Source of the DNA: Eubacteriaceae bacterium UBA1433
GTDB lineage: Bacteria > Bacillota > Clostridia > Eubacteriales > UBA1433
Assembly: GCA_002329295.1 (NCBI GenBank)
Contig: DCTT01000009.1
Location: forward strand, 33,847-44,745
Reading direction: 5' to 3'
Length of the DNA: 10,899 nucleotides
Part shown: one piece after another, positions 5,872 to 10,899 of the stretch
Layout: each line of letters begins with the position of its first letter
How positions within the stretch are numbered: position 1 is the stretch's first letter
The notes under the pieces: model-generated
Databases searched by the model: none
Told to the model about the DNA's origin: nothing
What the model saw: only the letters and a program-made list of their open reading frames with translations
Program-made: the position numbers and the translations under genes

Positions 5872-6691
5872 ATGAATCTGCCCATTGATCGGGTTTATAT
5901 TTGTGCAGATAATAAGAAACGTTAATCTCATTGCCCACCAACATAATAAAAATAAGCAAATACAACCATAACAAAAACACAAAAATGCCGCCGAGACTGC
6001 CGAAAATTAAGCCGTAGCGTCCGAAATTTTCTACGTAAAAGCGGAAAAAGAACGTGGCGATAATCCAGCCGATAGCCGAAAAAAGTGCGCCCCAAAAAAC
6101 ATCTTTTAAATGCAATTTGATATTGGGAGCAAATTGATACAATAAACTGAACGAAAGAACCATCATAAAAAATATTACAAGATAACCGATAATCTTGCCG
6201 GTGATGAGTACATTGGTGCCGACGGGCAAAAATCGCGCCAGCAGTGCTGTCAGATGCTGACCAAAGACAATCAGCAAAATAGACACAATGATAATGGCAA
6301 TAAAGATAAAGGCAAAGACGAAAGAAAGCGTCATTACTTTCAGCGGACGACGATGGTTGGTATCGGGATAAGAAGTAGCCAGTCCCAGTACAAAGGCGTG
6401 CATGCCGCTGACCAAAAACCAAAGAGCCAAAGCAAGAGTGCCAAAACTGATCTGAGAACTGAGCACTTCATTAATAGCGCTGAAAACAATGTTGTATGCC
6501 GAAGCCGGCATGGCTGCTTGCAGATAAGAGAGCAGACTGTCGACAGGCAAATAGAGTTTGCTTGTGAAGGAAATTAAAAAAATCATCGCAGGAATAAAGG
6601 CGAGCGTCCAATAATAAGACATTTGCGCCGCAATGGAAACGGTTTTCGGAGAAAAGGCTCTTTTCAGGAAAGATTGTATTTGTGTTCTCAT
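5870..6691 (-). CDS. YihY/BrkB-family membrane protein
   Basis: A 273-residue integral membrane protein of the YihY/virulence-factor-BrkB family, whose molecular function is unsettled (the old 'ribonuclease BN' label is considered wrong). It has about six membrane segments. Family features seen: the N-terminal AAQMSYYWTLAFIPAMIF stretch (residues 21-38, cf. 'aa.lAYy...slfPlli'), a GALFSAIGWIIA segment, a 'FGRYGLIFGSLGGIFVFLLWLYL' block, and the closing G253-N-E-I-N257, the family's 'GaElN'. The ATG at 6691 is chosen because AAAGGGG (6706-6700) is 8 bases upstream; GTG at 6700 would overlap that site. It has its own promoter, located in the end of the preceding gene, and ends in the terminator shared with rubrerythrin. 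A role in transport or envelope integrity is possible. Confidence 0.88.
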   Translation of the reverse strand: MRTQIQSFLKRAFSPKTVSIAAQMSYYWTLAFIPAMIFLISFTSKLYLPVDSLLSYLQAAMPASAYNIVFSAINEVLSSQISFGTLALALWFLVSGMHAFVLGLATSYPDTNHRRPLKVMTLSFVFAFIFIAIIIVSILLIVFGQHLTALLARFLPVGTNVLITGKIIGYLVIFFMMVLSFSLLYQFAPNIKLHLKDVFWGALFSAIGWIIATFFFRFYVENFGRYGLIFGSLGGIFVFLLWLYLLIFIMLVGNEINVSYYLHKYKPDQWADS

Positions 6692-6742
6692 CTCAAACAC
6701 CCCTTTATCGGTAGGGTGAAAAAATATCCATAGAATGCTTTT

Positions 6743-6771
6743 ATTGTAAGATTATTTATCAGCCTTGTCAA
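6743..6771 (-). promoter_or_regulatory. Promoter of the YihY-family gene
   Basis: On the minus strand TTGACA (6771-6766, perfect) and TACAAT (6748-6743, five of six) are separated by exactly 17 bases. The -35 lies inside the last codons of the DUF4130 gene. The predicted start is near 6736, giving a leader of about 45 bases. Confidence 0.8.
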
Positions 6772-7471
6772 ATTCAAAGGCATAAGCGCGCATTTTTAAC
6801 GGAAAGTTATTGCGTTGCAAACGAGGGTTGGTTCGTTCTTTGATGGCGGCTGCATCAAAATAGGAACAAAAGAGAGCTTGAATGTACTGCTCTTCCTTTT
6901 CTAAATTTTCAGCCAGAAATTCTTCTTTGGATTCCGTGAGCAAATAGTGATGATTGTTGTGCAACAACATGGTTTTGCGACGACAATCGTGAAGGATATA
7001 AGGGGCAGAAGAAAGACGATGTGTAAAATAGTTCGCCAAAAGCAAACTGATGTCATAGTCAGGTGCGTAAGCCGCATAAAGCAGATGGTTTTTTTCGGAA
7101 AAACGCAAAAATCCGTAATAATGATAAACTGTGTTCAAAATACGCCTTCGCCATTCAAATATTTTAGATATTCCTTGCAGATAAGGATCGTTTTTGTTTA
7201 TCAGGCATGAAAGATAATCGATGATGGTTTGTTCTAAGTCGCTCTCGTCGGACAAAAAAGCAAAATAAATATTTTCATAGGCGACCTCTCCGAAACGGCG
7301 GCGAATGCGCGAGGCGATTTTTTGCGCATTTTGAACATGGGTGATATGGGGGCTATAGGCAATAAGCGGTAGTGCGGCAGAGCGGCGAACAAAAGTGATA
7401 TCAGGTTGGGTGTAATAGAAATACAATGCGCTGAGCAGGCCTTCGAAAGTATCGTCATAAGTGATATACAT
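6752..7471 (-). CDS. DUF4130 / TIGR03915-type protein, partner of the radical SAM protein
   Basis: A 239-residue cytoplasmic protein of the DUF4130 (TIGR03915) family, found beside TIGR03916-type radical SAM proteins and in some bacteria fused to a uracil-DNA glycosylase domain. Its activity is unknown; a role in DNA metabolism is inferred from those associations. Features seen: the N-terminal YDDTFEGLLSALYFYY (residues 5-20), the core YYGFLRFSE (118-126), an APDYDISLLLANYFTHR segment, a 'HDCRRK' segment, and the C-terminal KERTNPRLQRNNFP (211-224). Here it is stand-alone, with no glycosylase domain. ATG 7471 is chosen because AAAGGGG lies 6 bases upstream and the family begins at this 'Y.YDgtFeG' motif; an upstream in-frame extension to 7591 lies wholly inside the radical SAM gene. 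It overlaps that gene by 17 bases, implying coupled translation. Confidence 0.88.
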   Translation of the reverse strand: MYITYDDTFEGLLSALYFYYTQPDITFVRRSAALPLIAYSPHITHVQNAQKIASRIRRRFGEVAYENIYFAFLSDESDLEQTIIDYLSCLINKNDPYLQGISKIFEWRRRILNTVYHYYGFLRFSEKNHLLYAAYAPDYDISLLLANYFTHRLSSAPYILHDCRRKTMLLHNNHHYLLTESKEEFLAENLEKEEQYIQALFCSYFDAAAIKERTNPRLQRNNFPLKMRAYAFEFDKADK

Positions 7472-8720
7472 GGGGCACCCCTTTCTGCATCGGAAAAAAT
7501 GACAGTTGCTGTGCGGAAGAATCTCTGAGAATAAAGCGCAAATCTTCTGCGTAAAAATCCGAATAGGGCATGCGTTGGCCATATAAAACAATAAAGTAAC
7601 GCGCTCGTTTAAGCACCACGCCCATGCGTTTCAGCGTATCGAAGGTCAATGTGCCTTCTTTGCGAAAATGTATAATGCGTGCGGCGCTGCGACGACCGAT
7701 GCCGGGAATACGCAGCAGCGTTGTGTAACTTGCCTTGCTGATTTCAACGGGAAACAAGTCATAGTTGCGCAAGGCCCAATCGGTTTTGGGGTCTATGCCC
7801 AGATCGAAGAACGGTTCCTGAGCATTCAAAAGTTCATCGGCATCAAAAAAATAATAACGCATAAGCCAGTCAGCTTGAAACAATCGATTTTCCCGCTTCA
7901 GCGGAATGGGTGCATTTAAAGCAGGCAGTAAGCTGTTTTCGTTAACGGGAATATAGGCGGAATAAGTGATGCGAGAAAGTCCCAGCGATTGATAGAGATA
8001 TTTGGCAGTGCGCAAAATTTGATAATCGCTTTCGTTGCCGAGACCGACGATCATTTGCGTCGATTGTCCGGCCGGCAAAAAGGCAGGACGGTTGCTTTTG
8101 TCATAAGAAGGCAGGGAAGATTGCAGGCGATGGTGAAGAAGCTGCATAGGAGCTGCAATAGATTCAAAACTTTTTTGCGGAGCCAACATACGTAAGTTTT
8201 CGCGGGTGGCTAATTCAATATTGACACTCATGCGATCAGCCAAATATCCGCAAGCTTCAATCAATGACAAATCGGCGCCGGGCAATGCTTTTGCATGAAT
8301 ATAGCCTTTGAAAGCGTATTTTTTACGCAGAAGATATAAGGTGCGGTAAATATTTTGTTGCGTTTGAGTAGGCGTATTTTCGATGGCGGAACTCAAAAAA
8401 AGACCGGAGATATAATTGCGCCGGTAAAATTCATAGGTAAGAGCCGCCAATTCTTCACTGGTAAAGCTTTCCCGCAGGCAATTGTTGGTCACTTTGTTGA
8501 CGCAATAGGCGCAATTATAGATGCATTTGTTGGTATAGAGGACTTTTAACAGCGAAATACAACGACCGTCTGCAGTGTAGCTATGGCAGATGCCGGAAGA
8601 GGTGTAGTTACCTACACTTCTGTCTCCAAATGTGCGACTGTAGCCGGAAGCGCAGGTGGTATCATATTTTGCAGCATCGGAAAGAATTGTTAACTTTTTC
8701 AAGGTTTGATCCGTAATCAT
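7455..8720 (-). CDS. Radical SAM protein of putative DNA modification/repair (TIGR03916-type)
   Basis: A 421-residue cytoplasmic radical SAM enzyme. The [4Fe-4S] site that cleaves S-adenosylmethionine is C66-x3-C70-x2-C73 (KCIYNCAYCVN). Before it come three further cysteines, C23, C45 and C54 (in CASGYSR, GICHSYT and DGRCISL), that I recall as typical of this family. Residues about 333-355 (LLRIPGIGRRSAARII) form a helix-hairpin-helix of the kind that binds DNA backbone. Near the C-terminus Q405-L406-S407-F408-F409 resembles a sliding-clamp-binding motif. The substrate is unknown; the DNA link rests on the HhH and the glycosylase fusions of the partner family. ATG 8720 is chosen for its weak GGTGAT site and because the family starts near 'KL.ILsDAAKYD'; a further upstream start would precede the promoter. 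It is first in a two-gene unit with DUF4130. Confidence 0.9.
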   Translation of the reverse strand: MITDQTLKKLTILSDAAKYDTTCASGYSRTFGDRSVGNYTSSGICHSYTADGRCISLLKVLYTNKCIYNCAYCVNKVTNNCLRESFTSEELAALTYEFYRRNYISGLFLSSAIENTPTQTQQNIYRTLYLLRKKYAFKGYIHAKALPGADLSLIEACGYLADRMSVNIELATRENLRMLAPQKSFESIAAPMQLLHHRLQSSLPSYDKSNRPAFLPAGQSTQMIVGLGNESDYQILRTAKYLYQSLGLSRITYSAYIPVNENSLLPALNAPIPLKRENRLFQADWLMRYYFFDADELLNAQEPFFDLGIDPKTDWALRNYDLFPVEISKASYTTLLRIPGIGRRSAARIIHFRKEGTLTFDTLKRMGVVLKRARYFIVLYGQRMPYSDFYAEDLRFILRDSSAQQLSFFPMQKGVPHVYHL

Positions 8721-8736
8721 TTGTATCACCGAAATC

Positions 8737-8765
8737 AGTGTAGCACATGAAAAACCAAAAAGCAA
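8737..8765 (-). promoter_or_regulatory. Probable promoter of the radical SAM/DUF4130 pair
   Basis: On the minus strand TACACT (8742-8737) is preceded by TG one base upstream (an extended -10). TTGCTT (8765-8760) lies 17 bases further upstream. Transcription would begin near 8730, leaving only about 10 bases before the ATG, which just includes the GGTGAT site. Expression is probably modest. Confidence 0.55.
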
Positions 8766-8788
8766 ACATATGTTCGACTATTATTTGA

Positions 8789-8817
8789 TTGAAAATACAA
8801 AGACCTGCTGATATAAT
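8789..8817 (+). promoter_or_regulatory. Promoter of the cupin gene
   Basis: TTGAAA (8789-8794, five of six) and TATAAT (8812-8817, perfect) with a 17-base spacer. The start of transcription would be near 8824, followed by AAGGAGG at 8832-8838. It is back to back with the radical SAM promoter; the two -35 boxes are 23 bases apart. Confidence 0.82.
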
Positions 8818-8845
8818 ATTTTCAAACGAGCAAGGAGGAAAAATC

Positions 8846-9187
8846 ATGGTTATAAAAGTAAAGGAAGCGGTCGCGTCCAAATTGGGCGGTGAAGGCGAAG
8901 GACAAGCCGTTGTGCGACAAGTCATTGCGCCCGATAAAATGAACGGCAAAGGCAGGATGTTTAATCATATTTTTTTAGAGCCCGGTGCATCGATCAGCCG
9001 TCATCAGCATGTAGGTGAAACGGAATGGTATTATATTATGAAAGGTCGCGGGCTTTTTTACGACAACGGAGAAGAAGTGGAAGTGGGAGCGTTGGATCTA
9101 TGCATTACACCGCATTCCGAATATCACGACCTGAAAAATATCGGCGATGATACCCTGGAAATGATTGCCTTGATTTTGTACAGCTGA
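8846..9187 (+). CDS. Small single-domain cupin protein
   Basis: A 113-residue cupin-fold protein, probably cytoplasmic and metal-binding; the substrate is unknown. Cupin motif 1 is G47-x5-H53-x-H55 followed by E60 and G67 (GASISRHQHVGETEWYYIMKG). Motif 2 is G81-x7-P89 leading to H94 and N98 (GALDLCITPHSEYHDLKN). H53, H55, E60 and H94 are the expected metal ligands. The length is that of a one-domain cupin with no DNA-binding extension, so it is not an AraC-type regulator. It could be a sugar or small-molecule isomerase, dioxygenase or binding protein. ATG 8846 is chosen because AAGGAGG (8832-8838) lies 7 bases upstream; an upstream TTG at 8789 falls in the promoter itself. It is monocistronic, with its own promoter and terminator. 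Confidence 0.88.
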   Translation: MVIKVKEAVASKLGGEGEGQAVVRQVIAPDKMNGKGRMFNHIFLEPGASISRHQHVGETEWYYIMKGRGLFYDNGEEVEVGALDLCITPHSEYHDLKNIGDDTLEMIALILYS

Positions 9188-9190
9188 TAC

Positions 9191-9220
9191 AAAAAGACCG
9201 GCTGCCTTGCCGGTCTTTTT
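9191..9220. terminator. Bidirectional intrinsic terminator, cupin and aldo/keto reductase genes
   Basis: Twelve-base perfect arms AAAAAGACCGGC (9191-9202) and GCCGGTCTTTTT (9209-9220) enclose the six-base loop TGCCTT. The G/C-rich stem is flanked by a T-run on either strand. It starts three bases after the cupin stop and lies 41 bases beyond the reductase stop on the other strand. Confidence 0.93.
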
Positions 9221-9261
9221 CTTTGCAGAGAATTTGTCCTGCAGAATTATCAAAAAACAGG

Positions 9262-10410
9262 TTATAGCTTAATACTAAGCAAATCTTCGTGTGCCACTTT
9301 GAGTTCATCAATGATTTTGATATGTTGCGGGCAGATTGATTCGCATTGACCGCACTCGATGCAATGATCCGGGCGTCTTTTTGCCGGTACGTGAGCATCA
9401 TATTGAATGCGTGCCAACTTGTCGTTTTCATAGATATACCGGCCGTTGTAAAGGGAGAAAATAATGTTAATGGGAATGCGCTGCGGGCAGTCGTCAACAC
9501 AATAAAGACAACCGGTACAGGGCACTTTGGTACGGGAAGTGTAAAATTCTACCATATCGGCAATGAGGTTTTTTTCGTTTTGCGTTAAATCGCCTACACC
9601 ATAAGTAGAGGCGGTACGAACGTTTTCGACAATTTGCTCATAGCTGCTGGCGCCGCTGAGTACACAGCTGACCTCGGGCATATTGAACAAATATTTCAGA
9701 GCCAATTCAACCGGTGTGAGCGTAACATTGTTTTTGTCGAACAATGCCTGCATGGAAGAAGTAAGAACAGGAGCCAATCTGCCTCCTTTGAGTGGTTCCA
9801 TAATCACTACAGGAAGACCTTTTCGAGAAGCATATTGCAGCCCTTCAATGCCCGCCTGGTAGTTTTCGTCCATATAATTCAATTGGATTTGACAAAAATC
9901 CCAGTCGTAGGCATCTACGATCTCTTTAAAAATGTTTAAATTATCATGAAAAGAAAAGCCGATTTGTCGAGCCCGTCCGTCTTGTTTGATGGTGTCCATA
10001 AATCGGTAAATGTCATGCTTTTTGGCCATATGCCAAGAACCGGCGTTTAGCGAATGCATTAAATAAAAGTCAATATAATCTGTTTGCAAATTTTGCAGTT
10101 GTTCTTCAAACACGTTGTAAAATCCCTGGTGTTCGGTGATTTGCCAGACCGGATTTTTTGTCGCCAGATGAATTTTGTCTCGCAGGCGGTTTTTCTGTAT
10201 GACTTTCCCTACGAATTTTTCGGAAGTACCTACATGATAGGGATAGGCTGTGTCATAATAATTTACGCCGTTTTCATAACAGTGCAAAATCATTCTCTCG
10301 GCCTGTTCTTCATCAATTTTTGCGTTATCGTCGTTTAAAACGGGAAAACGCATACAGCCAAGGCCCAATTGGGAAATTTGCAATTCGTTTTTAAAATTTC
10401 GATATTTCAT
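9262..10410 (-). CDS. Aldo/keto reductase with C-terminal 2x[4Fe-4S] ferredoxin domain
   Basis: A 382-residue cytoplasmic oxidoreductase. Residues 1-290 or so are an aldo/keto reductase barrel with the full catalytic tetrad: D53 and Y58 (YDTAYPYH), K85 (LATKN) and H119 (FYLMHS). The C-terminal part holds two cluster motifs, C298-x2-C301-x2-C304-x3-C308-P and C350-x2-C353-x2-C356-x3-C360-P, each able to bind a [4Fe-4S] cluster. This fusion is common in anaerobes and suggests electron exchange with ferredoxin as well as, or instead of, NAD(P)H. The physiological substrate is unknown. The start ATG at 10410 has an AGGAAGGA site just upstream. The gene is monocistronic, with its own promoter, and ends at the terminator shared with the cupin gene. 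All catalytic and cluster residues are present, so it should be functional. Confidence 0.92.
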   Translation of the reverse strand: MKYRNFKNELQISQLGLGCMRFPVLNDDNAKIDEEQAERMILHCYENGVNYYDTAYPYHVGTSEKFVGKVIQKNRLRDKIHLATKNPVWQITEHQGFYNVFEEQLQNLQTDYIDFYLMHSLNAGSWHMAKKHDIYRFMDTIKQDGRARQIGFSFHDNLNIFKEIVDAYDWDFCQIQLNYMDENYQAGIEGLQYASRKGLPVVIMEPLKGGRLAPVLTSSMQALFDKNNVTLTPVELALKYLFNMPEVSCVLSGASSYEQIVENVRTASTYGVGDLTQNEKNLIADMVEFYTSRTKVPCTGCLYCVDDCPQRIPINIIFSLYNGRYIYENDKLARIQYDAHVPAKRRPDHCIECGQCESICPQHIKIIDELKVAHEDLLSIKL

Positions 10411-10456
10411 ATATCCTTCCTCACTTTTCTAAAGCGCTTCGGCTTGTAGTTCTTTT

Positions 10457-10484
10457 ATAATACCATAATTTTCCAGGGTTGCAA
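10457..10484 (-). promoter_or_regulatory. Probable promoter of the aldo/keto reductase gene
   Basis: On the minus strand TTGCAA (10484-10479) and TATTAT (10462-10457, five of six) are separated by 16 bases. The -35 sits in the centre of a perfect 10-base palindrome GGTTGCAACC (10477-10486), which may be an operator half or a chance feature. The leader would be about 40 bases and contains a second short palindrome, AAGCGCTT (10432-10439). Confidence 0.55.
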
Positions 10485-10506
10485 CCACGATTTTTGTGTT
10501 ATAAAC

Positions 10507-10535
10507 TTGACAAGCATCGAGAAAAGAAATATAAT
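10507..10535 (+). promoter_or_regulatory. Consensus promoter of trpS
   Basis: TTGACA (10507-10512) and TATAAT (10530-10535), both perfect, with a 17-base spacer. This is the best promoter in the window. Transcription would begin near 10542, at the start of the T-box leader, as expected for a gene controlled by attenuation rather than by promoter strength. Confidence 0.9.
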
Positions 10536-10541
10536 TTTCAT

Positions 10542-10790
10542 CAATTTCATAAGCTCGATGCGCAAGATGAGTAAAAATGACCTCTTGCCTGAAGAGAGCA
10601 AAACAGTGGCTGAGAGTTTTGCGGCAATATTATTTTGAATGGGCTTGCAAGAGCGTTGAAGGAAATGTCAATGCGTGTGGCGCGTTAAGCCTTGGAGCGG
10701 ATGAAAGCATTTTTCATCAATTGAGGTGGTACCGCGATTTTATAAAAATATAGAACCGTCCTTTTTATAAAAAGGGCGGGTTTTTTAATA
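10542..10790 (+). promoter_or_regulatory. T-box riboswitch leader, tryptophan-specific
   Basis: Uncharged tRNA-Trp binding to this RNA leader prevents termination and allows trpS expression. Stem I can be drawn as GCTC (10553-10556) with GAGC (10651-10654), GCAAG (10562-10566) with CTTGC (10644-10648), and AAAAT (10574-10578) with ATTTT (10632-10636). Between the last two lies the specifier loop: GAGTA on the 5' side, and GAA then TGG (10640-10642) on the 3' side, so the specifier codon is Trp. The AG bulge AGAGA is at 10593-10597, and the distal hairpin is GCAAAAC (10598-10604) with GTTTTGC (10616-10622). Stem III is GATGAAA (10700-10706) with TTTCATC (10712-10718). The T-box GAGGTGGTACCGCG is at 10723-10736. 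The antiterminator pairs GAGG with CCTT (10760-10763) and GCG with CGT (10757-10759). Together with the two promoters this explains the gene-free stretch 10411-10811. Confidence 0.95.
10754..10786 (+). terminator. T-box-controlled terminator before trpS
   Basis: CCGTCC (10756-10761) pairs with GGGCGG (10774-10779), with T5/A5 extending the stem inward, followed by six T (10781-10786). Its 5' arm is also the 3' half of the antiterminator, so the two structures exclude each other. It forms when tRNA-Trp is charged. Confidence 0.9.
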
Positions 10791-10811
10791 CAAAAGGAAT
10801 GGAGAAAAGCA

Positions 10812-10899
10812 ATGATGGAAAAAGAAAAACAAACGATGTTCAGCGGCATACAGCCGTCGGGAGACTTCACAATCGGAAACTATTTTGGAGCGATTAAAT
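10812..10899 (+). CDS. trpS: Tryptophanyl-tRNA synthetase, N-terminal fragment
   Basis: Tryptophanyl-tRNA synthetase charges tRNA-Trp with tryptophan in the cytoplasm. Only the first 29 codons lie in the window. They read MMEKEKQTMFSGIQPSGDFT and continue into IGNYFGAIK, the class I synthetase start with the 'SGIQPSG' strand and the HIGH-equivalent TIGN (residues 20-23). Threonine at the first HIGH position also occurs in the Bacillus enzyme as I recall it, so it is not a defect. Two adjacent ATG codons (10812 and 10815) could start translation; GGAG at 10801-10804 favours the first or either equally. The gene is controlled by the upstream T-box leader, whose TGG specifier independently agrees with this identification. 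It is truncated by the window edge, not by mutation. Confidence 0.96.
   Translation, partial: MMEKEKQTMFSGIQPSGDFTIGNYFGAIK

Noticed and set aside
5928..6422. Second minus-strand open frame inside the YihY-family gene
   Set aside because: It is a shifted frame of the real gene. The other frame has the membrane segments and family motifs, and this one is rich in Cys, Arg and His without pattern.
6752..7591. Longer form of the DUF4130 protein starting at 7591
   Set aside because: The extra N-terminal 40 residues lie wholly within the radical SAM coding region and have no family match; ATG 7471 has the ribosome binding site and begins at the conserved motif.
6752..8720. Uracil-DNA glycosylase domain in the radical SAM cassette
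   Set aside because: Looked for because some family members are fused to one; neither protein has a glycosylase motif or the length for it.
7455..8765. Radical SAM protein starting at 8765
   Set aside because: That start lies in the proposed -35 of the promoter, and the added residues do not resemble the family's N-terminus.
10685..10870. Minus-strand open frame across the T-box leader
   Set aside because: The region is a structured RNA leader with its promoter and terminator; the frame lacks a ribosome binding site and family resemblance.
1..10899. Mobile element, CRISPR array or defence island
   Set aside because: No transposase, integrase, phage, restriction or Cas gene, no direct-repeat array and no terminal inverted repeats were seen.

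Overview
The window looks like a chromosomal segment of an anaerobic, low-to-moderate GC Bacillota (Firmicutes) bacterium, most likely Clostridia-like. The reasons are strong AGGAGG ribosome binding sites, consensus TTGACA/TATAAT promoters, a T-box leader on trpS, lipoprotein signal peptides, a reverse-type rubrerythrin and an aldo/keto reductase carrying 4Fe-4S clusters. Genus cannot be fixed from the sequence. I see no insertion sequence, phage gene, CRISPR array or tRNA/rRNA gene, so this is core-like chromosome with a few lesser-known cassettes.

Layout. (1) 1-948: murB (minus strand, its 3' part cut off by the window edge) and tadA (plus) diverge from a 142-bp region holding both promoters and two nested inverted repeats. 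(2) 1018-5223: a compact plus-strand unit of four genes. A small DUF3887-type lipoprotein is followed by a lipoprotein with a DUF3887-like domain plus an alpha/beta hydrolase domain, then an ABC ATPase, then a large two-fold repeated ABC permease. A promoter with a 9-bp inverted repeat around its -10 precedes it. (3) 5278-5823: reverse rubrerythrin behind its own promoter and a PerR-box-like palindrome. It shares a 36-bp perfect-palindrome terminator with the convergent YihY-family membrane protein gene (5870-6691, minus). (4) 6752-8720, minus: a translationally coupled pair, a radical SAM protein with a C-terminal helix-hairpin-helix and a possible sliding-clamp motif, followed by a DUF4130 protein. 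These are the TIGR03916/TIGR03915-type partners, thought to act in DNA modification or repair but of unknown chemistry. (5) 8846-9187: a small cupin gene divergent from that pair, convergent with the next gene and sharing a terminator with it. (6) 9262-10410, minus: an aldo/keto reductase with two C-terminal 4Fe-4S motifs. (7) 10411-10811: 401 bases without a gene, fully accounted for by the reductase promoter, the trpS promoter and a complete T-box leader with a TGG (Trp) specifier. (8) 10812-end: the first 29 codons of trpS.

Functionally, murB, tadA and trpS are housekeeping genes. Rubrerythrin and the Fe-S reductase fit an anaerobe handling peroxide and redox balance. The two parts most worth following are the radical SAM/DUF4130 pair and the lipoprotein-hydrolase/ABC exporter operon. 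Both are recognisable as families, but neither has a settled function.
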